64,000 nt of DNA. Origin: an uncultured Pelagibacteraceae bacterium. GTDB lineage: Bacteria > Pseudomonadota > Alphaproteobacteria > Pelagibacterales > Pelagibacteraceae. Of this stretch, positions 27,300 to 37,140 are shown piece after piece (the first letter of the stretch is position 1; each line of letters begins with the position of its first letter). The translations under genes and the position numbers were made by a program. The stretch covers positions 1 through 64,000 of the forward strand of contig CACDYK010000006.1 of NCBI GenBank assembly GCA_902556905.1, written 5' to 3'. The notes beneath the pieces are model-generated. The model searched no databases, was not told the DNA's origin, and worked only from the letters and a program-made list of their open reading frames with translations.

Positions 27300-28451
27300 A
27301 TGTCTAAAGTATTTGATTTATTCATAATAGGTGGTGGTATAAACGGAGCAGGTATTGCAAGGGATGCTGCGGGCAGAGGTTTGTCTGTTTGTTTAGCTGA
27401 CAAAGGTGAGATTGGAGGAGCAACTTCTTCTTGGTCTACAAAATTAATTCATGGTGGCCTTCGGTATTTAGAAAATTATGAATTTAAATTAGTAAGAGAG
27501 TCTCTCATTGAAAGAGAAATAGTGTATAAAATTGCTAAACCTATTTCAAAACCAATTCCTTTTATTATACCTTATGTTGATAAAATTCGACCAGCCTGGT
27601 TAATTAAAATCGGTTTATTTCTATATGACAACTTAGGTGGCAAAAGCAATATACCAAAATCAAAAACTTTAGATCTTAAAAAAAAATTTCCAAACATTCT
27701 TAAAGAAAAATATAAAACTGGTTTTCAATATTTTGATATTCAAATTGATGATAAAAAATTAACAAAGTTAAATGTAAAAGATGCAAAAAGAAATAAAGCT
27801 AAAATACTAGAATACAATAAAGTAAAAAAAGCAGAAATTATTGATAATGAATGGGTCATTAGTCTTCAAAGTGGAAAAAAAATAAAATCAAAAGTTTTAA
27901 TAAATGCATCTGGTCCCTGGATAAATGAAACTTTAAAGAAAAATATAAAAATTAAATCTAAGAAAAAAATAAGACTAGTTAAGGGAAGTCATATAATTAC
28001 AAAAAAATTGTATAAAGCTAATATTGCTTTCACATTTCAAAATACTGATAAAAGAATAATATTTGTCATACCTTATAATAGAAAATTTTCATTAATAGGA
28101 ACTACAGAAGTAGAAGTTAAATCACCTGAAAATAAAGGGATATCAAAAACAGAAACTAAATATTTAATTAATTCAGTAAATAATTACTTAAATAAACAAA
28201 TTAGTACAAAAGATATTGTAGATACTTATTCAGGGATCAGACCTCTAATTGAAGATTTTAATACAGCTTCTAAAGTTACTAGAGATTATGTTTTTGATTT
28301 AAAGGTTATAAAAAAATTACCTTTATTGAATATTTACGGAGGAAAACTTACTACCTATAGAAAGCTGTCCGAAAAAGTCCTAATTGACCTTAAAAAGTTT
28401 TTACCTAAGACAAAAAAAGGACCTTGGACCTCAAAGAAAAAACTAATTTAA
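27300..28451 (+). CDS. GlpD-like FAD-dependent glycerol-3-phosphate dehydrogenase, short form without the C-terminal domain
   Basis: FIIGGGINGAGIARDAAGRGLSVCL, TSSWSTKLIHGGLRYLE, YSGIRPLI, YGGKLTTYRKLSEK; ends at the residue block preceding the usual C-terminal domain. Confidence 0.88.
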   Translation: MSKVFDLFIIGGGINGAGIARDAAGRGLSVCLADKGEIGGATSSWSTKLIHGGLRYLENYEFKLVRESLIEREIVYKIAKPISKPIPFIIPYVDKIRPAWLIKIGLFLYDNLGGKSNIPKSKTLDLKKKFPNILKEKYKTGFQYFDIQIDDKKLTKLNVKDAKRNKAKILEYNKVKKAEIIDNEWVISLQSGKKIKSKVLINASGPWINETLKKNIKIKSKKKIRLVKGSHIITKKLYKANIAFTFQNTDKRIIFVIPYNRKFSLIGTTEVEVKSPENKGISKTETKYLINSVNNYLNKQISTKDIVDTYSGIRPLIEDFNTASKVTRDYVFDLKVIKKLPLLNIYGGKLTTYRKLSEKVLIDLKKFLPKTKKGPWTSKKKLI

Positions 28452-29249
28452 TTAATCATTTTTTTGATGCATTTGTAATGCTTCATTTCTGTATTTTTTT
28501 AAAGAATATAAATCAGTATCAAGGTAATTTTGATCTGAGATTTCATAATTTCCCCAAATTTTAAAATTAGCAACCAAAGACTCGTTAAACTCGTTGAGAT
28601 CTTTTACATTTAAATAATTATCCATATCAGTGACAATTTGATGGTCAGTATTAATTCCATATGCAAAATATGTACTTATATAATGCTCATCTTTAGAATA
28701 ATAAATGCTGTGAACACATGAAAAAAGATGATTATAACTTATATCATTTTCTGTAGTTGTATAAACTACTCTATCTTTATATCTAATCATGTCACCTGAA
28801 ATCCAATTTTTATACTCTTTTTTTTTTTCAGAAAAATTTAATCCCATTACTTCTTTAATAAACTGCTGTCTTAGTGAAGTACATTCTCCAATTTTAAATT
28901 TAGATTGAACAACTTTACGATTAAGACTCTTCACGGCAACAATATAATTTGATTTGTTATCTTTTTCGTAAATATAATAAGTATCCCAAAAATAATCTGG
29001 ACTTAGAATTTTAAAATCTTTGTAGGTTCCTCTATTTTTATAACCTAAATTAAAAATATTATTTGCAAAAATTCTTATATTTTTATCAAATTTTCTAATT
29101 CTGATATCTTTATTCTTCTCCTCTTCAGATATAATTAAATAATTGTTGATATTTTGATTTAGTTTTAATCCACCTAAATCCACAGCAAATAAACTTGAAG
29201 TATAAAATGAAATAATTAGTGAGTATGAAAATATTTTAAAATATCTCAC
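28452..29249 (-). CDS. Hypothetical exported protein
   Basis: 265 aa with N-terminal signal-like sequence (MRYFKIFSYSLIISFYTSSLFAVD). Confidence 0.65.
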   Translation of the reverse strand: MRYFKIFSYSLIISFYTSSLFAVDLGGLKLNQNINNYLIISEEEKNKDIRIRKFDKNIRIFANNIFNLGYKNRGTYKDFKILSPDYFWDTYYIYEKDNKSNYIVAVKSLNRKVVQSKFKIGECTSLRQQFIKEVMGLNFSEKKKEYKNWISGDMIRYKDRVVYTTTENDISYNHLFSCVHSIYYSKDEHYISTYFAYGINTDHQIVTDMDNYLNVKDLNEFNESLVANFKIWGNYEISDQNYLDTDLYSLKKYRNEALQMHQKND

Positions 29250-29671
29250 CTAGAATTAATATATTTTCTGTTAAATGTTGAAACTATATCTGCTATTCTT
29301 GGATTTACTTTTTTAATTTGAGAGATAGACTCAATTACCATCATATCAGCTTGCGCAGGATCAATCATATCTTCAGACTCCATTAATCTTACTGAAAAAA
29401 TTAATGATCCTTCATTAAATAACACTCCTGCATTATTCGCATTTTCCTCTATACTCTCTTGCATAGAAATTTGCCTATCAATAAGAGATTTGTAATCGTT
29501 ATAAACTCTATCAACTTTTTCCTCTACTTTCATTAGTACCTCTTTTTGAGCTATTAGTTTATTTGCTGCTGTAGTTTTGAGATAAAAGCCTAAAAAAATT
29601 ATAAACGCTGATGCGATTACACATAAAAGTGTTATGGAATAATTTTTAATATTTTCTGACGAGTTTGCCAT
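29246..29671 (-). CDS. Hypothetical membrane-anchored protein
   Basis: 141 aa with single N-terminal TM; overlaps next gene by 4 bp (operon). Confidence 0.65.
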   Translation of the reverse strand: MANSSENIKNYSITLLCVIASAFIIFLGFYLKTTAANKLIAQKEVLMKVEEKVDRVYNDYKSLIDRQISMQESIEENANNAGVLFNEGSLIFSVRLMESEDMIDPAQADMMVIESISQIKKVNPRIADIVSTFNRKYINSR

Positions 29672-29849
29672 AATTTAAGCTAGCACAAATTGGTGTTTTT
29701 CAAAAGAAACTTTGATTTATTTTTTTCTAACAGAAACTATTAAAATATGATAAATTAATTTAATAAAGCGATACATAACTCGTCGTTAAAATCAAAGATT
29801 TACGAAAGTGGGATCGGTCGTCTTTAAATTAACTTTTAAAGGAGGCTTT

Positions 29850-31019
29850 ATGAAATTTGGTTATTTTTGCAATACCACAAACTGGACACACAAACCTTAC
29901 CACGAACTATTAGACGAAACTAGAGAGATTACTGAATATTGTGATCAGAACAAATGGAATTCTATTTGGTATACGGAACATCATTTTAACCATGAAGGAA
30001 TGGAGTCATTGACTAATCCATTAATGATGGGGGTTGATGCTGCGGCAAGAACTAATCAAATTCGAATTGGTCAGGCTTGCAACGTAATTACATTTCATAA
30101 TCCAATTAGAATGGCTGAAGATATTGCTTTATTAGACCAATTATCAAAGGGTAGAGTTGAAATCGGAATCGGGAGAGGGATTTATGGAAGAGAAGCTATA
30201 AATTTAAATAAAGAAGCAGACATGAAAGACCAGGCAAAAAACTTTAGGCTTTTTGAAGAAACATTAACTATTTTAAAAAAAGCCTGGAAAGAAAAATTTT
30301 TTAATCATAAAGGTGAATTTTATACATATCCAGCACCTGATTATGTGTGGCAACACGATATGAGTCCGCCAAATAAAGATTTAGTAAACCTTGAAACTAA
30401 TGTTATGGAAAACATAAGTGTTCTTCCAAAACCTTACCAAAAACCTTGTCCTCCTATTCATCAAGTTGTAGATGGAATTCGATCAATTGAATGGGCTGCA
30501 CAACAAGGTTTAAATATCATTATGTGGATACCAACAGTTAAAGCGTTAAAGATTAAATTTGAAGCTTTCAAGAATGCAAAATCTGAAGCTGAAAAAAGAA
30601 ACGTACCAATGGGTGAAGGAATTTCGCTTGTAAGAGATATGTTTGTTGCAGATACTATGGAAGAAGCCAAAGAAAAAGCTGGTGAACATATGGTAAACTA
30701 CATGAGATGGGTTTGTCACTGGAGAGGACTAGGAAATCATATGGATCCAGGTGAAGAATTACCTGTTACTAAAGGAAAGTTAGATTTACTTAGCTATGAT
30801 TTTTTACATAAACGAAATATGCTTTTTGGAACTCCAGAGTATGTAATTGATAAAATTCATGAATTAAAATCTGAATTAAACTTACAAAATTTACAAGTTT
30901 GGTCAAATTTTCCAGGTATAAAACATGAAGATTGTATGAAAAGCATAAAACTTTTTACTGAAAAAGTAATGCCTCACTTTAAAGATGATGCTGATACTGA
31001 AGTCAAAAAAGTTTCGTGA
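29850..31019 (+). CDS. LLM-class (luciferase-like) flavin-dependent monooxygenase
   Basis: Start at MKFGYFCNTTNW preceded by GGAGG at 29841-29845; WYTEHHFNHEG, LDQLSKGRVEIGIGRG. Confidence 0.9.
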   Translation: MKFGYFCNTTNWTHKPYHELLDETREITEYCDQNKWNSIWYTEHHFNHEGMESLTNPLMMGVDAAARTNQIRIGQACNVITFHNPIRMAEDIALLDQLSKGRVEIGIGRGIYGREAINLNKEADMKDQAKNFRLFEETLTILKKAWKEKFFNHKGEFYTYPAPDYVWQHDMSPPNKDLVNLETNVMENISVLPKPYQKPCPPIHQVVDGIRSIEWAAQQGLNIIMWIPTVKALKIKFEAFKNAKSEAEKRNVPMGEGISLVRDMFVADTMEEAKEKAGEHMVNYMRWVCHWRGLGNHMDPGEELPVTKGKLDLLSYDFLHKRNMLFGTPEYVIDKIHELKSELNLQNLQVWSNFPGIKHEDCMKSIKLFTEKVMPHFKDDADTEVKKVS

Positions 31020-32716
31020 TCAAACCCCATAGGAAAATGACTGGTGGTGAAGCTGCCGTTATATCATTAAAGAAAGAAAAAGTTGATCATGTCTTTGGTC
31101 TTATTGGTTCTGCTACAATGGAGATGTTTGATGCTCTTTACCATGAAAAAAATATAAAATTTATTGGAGTAAGAGATGAAAGAACAGGCACTCATATGGC
31201 TGACGGGTATGCAAGAGCCTCAAATAAACCAGGTGTTATAATAGCTGGACAAAATGGACCTGGAGCTACTAACTTAGTTACTGGTGTTGCTCAAGCAAAA
31301 GCTGCTTTTTCACCTGTAATTGCAATTGCTGGGTCTTATTCTACAAAAGATAAAATGGAAGATGCATTTCAGGGTCTTGATCAGCAATCTTTATTTACTC
31401 CGATTACAAAGAAAACCTGGACTGTTAAAAATTCAAAAATAATACCTAATATTATGAGTGATGCTTTTAGCCTTGCAATGAAACCCAGAAGAGGTCCAGT
31501 TTGCGTTAATCTACCAAGAAATATTTTAGCAGCAACAAATACCTATAAAATCAATACTAATAAACCCTCTTTTGAAAGCGAGAGCAGTCTTAAAGGTAAA
31601 AACGAAAAAATAAAAAAAGCTGCAAAAATTATAAATCAAGCAAGTCAATTTGTAATAATTGCTGGTGGTGGGATTAAACATACCGCTAAATATAAAGAAG
31701 TAATCAAACTTGCTGAATTGTTAAATGCACCAATTGTAACAGCAGCTGGCCATGGCGATGCCATTCCATTTAATCATAAACTAAATGCAGGACAGATGGG
31801 ACCCCGTGGAAATCCTGTTGCATCAAGACTTGTTAAAGAAGCAGATGTCATTTTAGCAATTGGGACTAGATTAGGTTTTAACTCTACTTTTTACTCTTAT
31901 GACAACATAAATAAAAAAGCAAAAATTATTCAAATTGAAATTGAAAACAAAATGCTTGGAAAATATTTTCCAATAGTTGTTGGAATTAATGCTGATGCAG
32001 CCACCGCTACCAATCAGATATACAATGAAATTAAAAAACAGAAAATTAAATTAGATATAAATAATTGGACAAACTCATATTTAAAAGAAAGAAAAGATTA
32101 TTTAAGTAACAGAGATAGAGATAATCTTGGAAAAAACTTCCCTATTCAACCAAAAGGGTTATTTAAACAATTAAGAAAAGCTCTACCAAGAGATAATGCT
32201 ATTACTTTAGATGCGGGAACACTTTGTTTACAAGCAACAGATGCTCTAGAATATTATAATCCACCTTCATTATTTACACCGTTAGACTTTGGATTGGTGG
32301 GTTTTTCATTTGCATGCGGTCTTGGTGTTAAAATTGCAAAACCTAAAAAAACTGTTGTCAGCTTGATGGGCGATGGTGGTTTTGGCATGACTATATCTGA
32401 ATTAAGCACTGCTGTTGAATATGGAATAAATACAACAACTATTGTAATGAATAATCAAAGTTGGGGGGCAGAAAAAGCTTACCAAAAAGATTTTTTTGGA
32501 AAAAGATATTTGGGTGCAGATATTACTAGCCCTTCATTTGATAAAGTTGCAGAATTATATGGTGCAAAAGGGTTTAAGGTTAAAAAAATTTCTGAAGTAA
32601 ATGAGGCTGTTAGAGCAGCTATTAAATCTAATAAACCTGCAGTAGTTGATGTTGATGTGGATCCTAGTGCATTATATAGTTTTAGAAGAGATAGTTTTAA
32701 ACATAGGCAAAAATAA
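31016..32716 (+). CDS. Thiamine-pyrophosphate enzyme, acetolactate synthase superfamily, Xsc-like
   Basis: VFGLIGSATMEMFDAL, GQNGPGATNLVTGVAQA, GDGGFGMTISEL...MNNQSWGAEKAYQKDFFGKRY (TPP motif). Confidence 0.88.
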   Translation: MIKPHRKMTGGEAAVISLKKEKVDHVFGLIGSATMEMFDALYHEKNIKFIGVRDERTGTHMADGYARASNKPGVIIAGQNGPGATNLVTGVAQAKAAFSPVIAIAGSYSTKDKMEDAFQGLDQQSLFTPITKKTWTVKNSKIIPNIMSDAFSLAMKPRRGPVCVNLPRNILAATNTYKINTNKPSFESESSLKGKNEKIKKAAKIINQASQFVIIAGGGIKHTAKYKEVIKLAELLNAPIVTAAGHGDAIPFNHKLNAGQMGPRGNPVASRLVKEADVILAIGTRLGFNSTFYSYDNINKKAKIIQIEIENKMLGKYFPIVVGINADAATATNQIYNEIKKQKIKLDINNWTNSYLKERKDYLSNRDRDNLGKNFPIQPKGLFKQLRKALPRDNAITLDAGTLCLQATDALEYYNPPSLFTPLDFGLVGFSFACGLGVKIAKPKKTVVSLMGDGGFGMTISELSTAVEYGINTTTIVMNNQSWGAEKAYQKDFFGKRYLGADITSPSFDKVAELYGAKGFKVKKISEVNEAVRAAIKSNKPAVVDVDVDPSALYSFRRDSFKHRQK

Positions 32717-33346
32717 ATGTCACAAAAAGATATTGGTAATAAAATTCCAATTTATAAATTAAAAGCAGGTAAGGAAGTTGAAGATTATTATGACGAATGG
32801 ACTGTTGAAAATAAATATGACAAGGATATGGTTGATTGGAAATATTCTGGACCTCAAGAAACTGTAGACCTTTTTAACAAACATGTTCCCAACAAAGATA
32901 TAAAAATTTTAGATGCAGGTTGTGGGACTGGTTTAGTAGGTATTGAGCTAAAAAAACATGGTTTTAAAAACTTTGATGGAGCTGATTTTTCACAAAAAAT
33001 GCTAGATTTGATACCAGAGAATATTTATCAAAATTTATTCAAAATCGATCTTAATAAAAAAGTTGATATAAAAGATGATGCTTATGATGGGATAACCTGT
33101 GTTGGTACTTTTACATTTGGTCACGTTAACCCTCCAGCTTTAGATGAAATGGTAAGAATTTGTAAAACAAGATCATTTATTTGTTTTACAATTAATCTAG
33201 GTATTTATGAAGAATATGGATTTGACAAAAAGATCAAAGAATTAGAAGATAAGAATTCTTGGAAAATAATTGAATTCTTTAAATCAAATTATATTGCAAG
33301 CAAAGGGGTAAATGCTTGGTTAGTATTAGCTCAAGTAACAAAATAA
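32717..33346 (+). CDS. Class I SAM-dependent methyltransferase
   Basis: ILDAGCGTGLVGIELKKHGF motif I. Confidence 0.88.
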   Translation: MSQKDIGNKIPIYKLKAGKEVEDYYDEWTVENKYDKDMVDWKYSGPQETVDLFNKHVPNKDIKILDAGCGTGLVGIELKKHGFKNFDGADFSQKMLDLIPENIYQNLFKIDLNKKVDIKDDAYDGITCVGTFTFGHVNPPALDEMVRICKTRSFICFTINLGIYEEYGFDKKIKELEDKNSWKIIEFFKSNYIASKGVNAWLVLAQVTK

Positions 33347-33352
33347 AAAATT

Positions 33353-33940
33353 ATGGATATTAACTTAAGAAAATTTACAAAATTTGTTGATAAAACTTTC
33401 ATAGAAGGTGGCAAAAAAGCTAAAGAACCAGTTTTGTTAGTTTCGGTTGCAGCTGTATTTAAAAACCCTTGGAATGGAAAAGGTTTTGTTGAAGATTTAA
33501 GACCTATAATTTTAGATTTAGCACCTAAGCTCGGTGATTTATTGGTGCCGGAACTAATTAAAGAAATTGGATCTCCAGAAAAAATATTAGCGTATGGTAA
33601 AGCAGGAGTAGTTGGTTTAAATGGAGAAATAGAACATGCTTCAGCTTTTATCCATACATTAAGATTTGGTAATAAATTTAGAGATGCTGTTGGTGGAACT
33701 TCTTATTTAAGTTTTACAAATACTAGAGGACCAGCTGGATCTAAAATTTCAATTCCAATGATGCACAAAACAGACTCTGGATTGCGTCCGTATTATTTAA
33801 CGCACGAATTCACGATACATGATGCTCCATTTGACGATGAAATTGTTATAGCTATTGGGGGAGCTTCAAGTGGAAGAGCTCATGCGAGAACTGGTGATAG
33901 ATATCAAGATATGAAAGAAATGGGTATTGAGCCTAAGTAA
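33353..33940 (+). CDS. Amino acid synthesis family protein (DUF1185-like)
   Basis: Sequence style VAAVFKNPWNGKGFVEDLRPIILDLAPKLGDLL, IGGASSGRAHARTGDRYQDMKEMG. Confidence 0.75.
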   Translation: MDINLRKFTKFVDKTFIEGGKKAKEPVLLVSVAAVFKNPWNGKGFVEDLRPIILDLAPKLGDLLVPELIKEIGSPEKILAYGKAGVVGLNGEIEHASAFIHTLRFGNKFRDAVGGTSYLSFTNTRGPAGSKISIPMMHKTDSGLRPYYLTHEFTIHDAPFDDEIVIAIGGASSGRAHARTGDRYQDMKEMGIEPK

Positions 33941-33943
33941 TAT

Positions 33944-34729
33944 TTGATGACAACTGGGAATACTGCATCAGGTACTTTTTATATCTTCAATAAAAAAGAG
34001 CAATCAATCCCAATAGTTTTTATTCATGGTGTTGGTTTAACTTATGAAATCTGGCAACCACAATTAAATTTTTTTAAAAATTATTCTAATCTTTCATATG
34101 ATATTCTTGGTCATGGAAAGTCATCTTTAACAAAACAAAATATAAGTTTTGATGATTTTTCAGAACAACTTATAGAGTTAATTGATGAACTTAAGATTGA
34201 AAAAATTCATTTAGTTGGTTTTTCAATTGGATCTTTAATAGCTAGAAATTTTGCAATTAAATATGGTGATCGATTACAATCATTAATTCTTTTAGGTTCG
34301 ATATACAAACGATCTGAACAACAACAAAAAATAGTTAATGAAAGATTTGATCAAGCTAAAAAAGAATTAAAACTCTCAAGACAAGCGTTGAAAAGATGGT
34401 TTACAGACAAATATTTAGAAAATAACCCTGACACTTATGAAAAAATTAGTTCAATTTTATCTGCAAATAATATGGCTAATTTTTTAAAAGTTTATGAGTT
34501 ATTTGTTAGACATAAAAATGATGAAGACTTTAAAAAAATCTATTGCAAAACCTTAGTAATGACTGGAGAAAATGATATTGGGTCTACAATTGAAATGTCA
34601 CAACAGTTAAACAACATAATTAAAAATAGTGAACTAAAGATCATCAAAGATGGCAAACATCTTTGTGGTATTGAGTGTGCAGATGATATAAATTTAGCAA
34701 TCAAAAAATTTGTAGACAAAAATGACTAA
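33944..34729 (+). CDS. Alpha/beta hydrolase
   Basis: FIHGVGLTYEIWQPQL, DILGHGKS, LVGFSIGSLIARNFAIKYG. Confidence 0.9.
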   Translation: MMTTGNTASGTFYIFNKKEQSIPIVFIHGVGLTYEIWQPQLNFFKNYSNLSYDILGHGKSSLTKQNISFDDFSEQLIELIDELKIEKIHLVGFSIGSLIARNFAIKYGDRLQSLILLGSIYKRSEQQQKIVNERFDQAKKELKLSRQALKRWFTDKYLENNPDTYEKISSILSANNMANFLKVYELFVRHKNDEDFKKIYCKTLVMTGENDIGSTIEMSQQLNNIIKNSELKIIKDGKHLCGIECADDINLAIKKFVDKND

Positions 34730-36203
34730 GCTAAAACATTATAAAATGTTCATTAATGGGGAGTGGGTTGACTCGGAAAGTAAAAGAACTTTTGAAACTT
34801 TAAACCCAGAAAACAATGAACCTTGGGCAATTGCTCCAGAAGCAAGTGCTAAAGATGTAAACAACGCAGTTAATGCGGCACAAAAAGCATTCGAGGGTGA
34901 GTGGCCTAAATTACTTCCAAGAGAAAGAGCTAAATTCTTAAGAGCTATTGGAGATCAATTGAGACAAAACGCAGAGATGTTAGGTGAAATAGAAACGATT
35001 GATACTGGAAAACTTTTTAGAGAAACAAAAAAACAAGCAATCTATATTGCTGAGTATTATGATTATTATGCAGGTCTTGCTGATAAAGTTGAAGGAACAG
35101 TTCTTCCAATTGATAAACCAAATGTTCAAGCGATAACTACAAGAATTCCAATTGGTGTTATTGCAGCAATCATTCCTTGGAATTCACAAATGTTTTTAAC
35201 AGCAACAAAATTAGCTCCTGCCCTTGCTATGGGGAATACAGTAGTAATTAAATCTTCAGAATTAGCACCCGCTGTAATGTTTGAATTTGCAAAACTTATT
35301 GAAAAAACTGGTATTCCTAAAGGAGTAGTAAATGTTATCACTGGCTTTGGTGATCCGTGTGGAAAAACTCTAACAACACATAACTTAGTTGAAAAAATTG
35401 CTTTTACTGGTGGACCTGAAACAGCAAGACATATAATTAGAAATTCAGCAGATAATTTATCAGAGGTAAGTTTAGAACTAGGTGGAAAAAGTCCTGTTGC
35501 TGTATTTGATGATGCAGAACAAGAAAATGCAATAAATGGTATTGTTGCTGGAATTTTTGGTGCAAGCGGTCAAAGTTGTATAGCTGGTTCAAGACTTTAT
35601 ATTCAAAAAGGCATTTATGATGAATTTTTAGACAAACTCTCAAAACGTGCATCAAAAATTAAAATTGGTGCTCCTATGGACTCTGAAACTGAGATGGGAC
35701 CATTAAGTAGTTTTAAACAATTAGAAACAATTGAAAAAAATATAAAAGCGACAATTGACCAAGGTGGAAAAATAAAGTGTGGTGGTAAACGACACTCTTT
35801 TTCTAACAAAGGATATTATTTTCCAGCGACAATCATAGAGTGCGACAACCATAATTTACCTGTTGCAGAAAATGAATTATTTGGACCAGTTCTATCTGTT
35901 ATGAAATTTGACACTGAAGAAGAAGTAATAAATAAGATGAATGATAATCAGTATGGATTATCCTCTGGGGTTTATACTAGTAATCTTTCAAGAGGAATGA
36001 GAGTTTCTAAAGCAATAAGAGCAGGGATAACTTTTGTAAATACTTATAGATTAATTTCTCCATCTGCTCCATTTGGAGGTATTAAAGATAGTGGTTATGG
36101 TAAAGAAGCAGGAATCGAGTCAATAAAAGATTATACAAGAGTTAAAACAACTTGGTTCTATACTTCTGATGAACCTTCACTAGACCCTTTTTCAATCAGG
36201 TAA
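34722..36203 (+). CDS. Aldehyde dehydrogenase family protein
   Basis: PWNSQMFLTATKLAPALAMGNTVVIKSSE, FTGGPETARHI, LELGGKSPVAVFDDA, GASGQSCIAGSRLYIQ. Confidence 0.95.
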   Translation: MTKLKHYKMFINGEWVDSESKRTFETLNPENNEPWAIAPEASAKDVNNAVNAAQKAFEGEWPKLLPRERAKFLRAIGDQLRQNAEMLGEIETIDTGKLFRETKKQAIYIAEYYDYYAGLADKVEGTVLPIDKPNVQAITTRIPIGVIAAIIPWNSQMFLTATKLAPALAMGNTVVIKSSELAPAVMFEFAKLIEKTGIPKGVVNVITGFGDPCGKTLTTHNLVEKIAFTGGPETARHIIRNSADNLSEVSLELGGKSPVAVFDDAEQENAINGIVAGIFGASGQSCIAGSRLYIQKGIYDEFLDKLSKRASKIKIGAPMDSETEMGPLSSFKQLETIEKNIKATIDQGGKIKCGGKRHSFSNKGYYFPATIIECDNHNLPVAENELFGPVLSVMKFDTEEEVINKMNDNQYGLSSGVYTSNLSRGMRVSKAIRAGITFVNTYRLISPSAPFGGIKDSGYGKEAGIESIKDYTRVKTTWFYTSDEPSLDPFSIR

Positions 36204-36207
36204 TATT

Positions 36208-37065
36208 TTGTCCCCAAAACACACTGTATTAATTGTTTTGGTGATGTTTTTTCTTGGTAGCGCTTATCCACTTGGTAAATTTGGATTAAATGCTTCAATG
36301 AATCCAATTTTCTTTGGTGCATTAAGAATGGGCTTTGTTTTTTTATGTTTATTACCATTTTGCAAAATAATTATTCCTAAAAAGAAATATATATTACCTT
36401 TAATAGGATTTTCTCTTTGTATGGGTGCGGGTGTAAATATGTTTTTATACTTATCTATCAATGCAGTGACTTTATTGGCTCCTATTACAATTGGAGCACA
36501 ACTATCTATACCGTTTGCAATACTAATAAGTTCTTTATTTTTAAAAGAAAGTATTAGTTTAAAAAAATGGATTTTTATTTTTTCATCATTTTTAGGAATA
36601 CTATTTATAGCTTTTGATCCAAATATCTTTGATGAAATTGTTGGTACTTTTTTGGTTTTTGGAATGGCCTTTTTTTATGGACTATCTCAAGTTTTTTCAA
36701 GATACATAAAAGACCTAGATGTAAAGTTTACAAATGCTTTTATGGGGCTTATAGGTTTTTTAGTCTTGATTATTTTTTCTCAAATATTTGAAGGAAACAT
36801 CGTTAAACAAATGGAGAAAGTTGAAACAAATGGTTGGCTTTCAGTTATGTATGCTGGAATGATCATTTCAATTTTAGGACACATGATGATGTTTTATCTT
36901 TATAAATTTTATCCAATAGGAATGGTCATGCCTTTTTATTCACTATTTCCTGTTTTTGGACTGATATTAACTTTCTTTATATTTGGTGAAGTACCCTCTT
37001 TAATAACAGTATTTGGGGGTATAGTTGTAATAACATCAATATATTTACTTCAAAAAACTAAGTAA
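36208..37065 (+). CDS. DMT-superfamily (EamA) transporter
   Basis: Ten-TM EamA pattern; the first in-frame codon of the listed ORF is TTG (36208), so the exact start is uncertain. Confidence 0.85.
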   Translation: MSPKHTVLIVLVMFFLGSAYPLGKFGLNASMNPIFFGALRMGFVFLCLLPFCKIIIPKKKYILPLIGFSLCMGAGVNMFLYLSINAVTLLAPITIGAQLSIPFAILISSLFLKESISLKKWIFIFSSFLGILFIAFDPNIFDEIVGTFLVFGMAFFYGLSQVFSRYIKDLDVKFTNAFMGLIGFLVLIIFSQIFEGNIVKQMEKVETNGWLSVMYAGMIISILGHMMMFYLYKFYPIGMVMPFYSLFPVFGLILTFFIFGEVPSLITVFGGIVVITSIYLLQKTK

Positions 37066-37083
37066 TTTTTCATTGAATTGTTG

Positions 37084-37110
37084 AGATAATCATCATTTAA
37101 TTATCTTTTT
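37084..37110 (+). terminator. Possible weak terminator (AGATAAT/ATTATCT stem, T run) after the DMT gene
   Basis: 7-bp AT-rich inverted repeat 37084-37090 / 37100-37106 followed by Ts. Confidence 0.35.
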
Positions 37111-37114
37111 ATAA

Positions 37115-37126
37115 ATTGTTAACAAT
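37115..37126. promoter_or_regulatory. Perfect 12-bp palindrome ATTGTTAACAAT just upstream of substrate-binding protein gene
   Basis: Read directly; lies 14 bp before the ATG at 37141. Confidence 0.35.
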
Positions 37127-37140
37127 AAAAGAGGAAGATA

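Noticed and set aside
29808-29849. Upstream start of the LLM monooxygenase (MGSVVFKLTFKGGF)
   Set aside because: A GGAGG Shine-Dalgarno sits inside this extension, ideally placed for the ATG at 29850.
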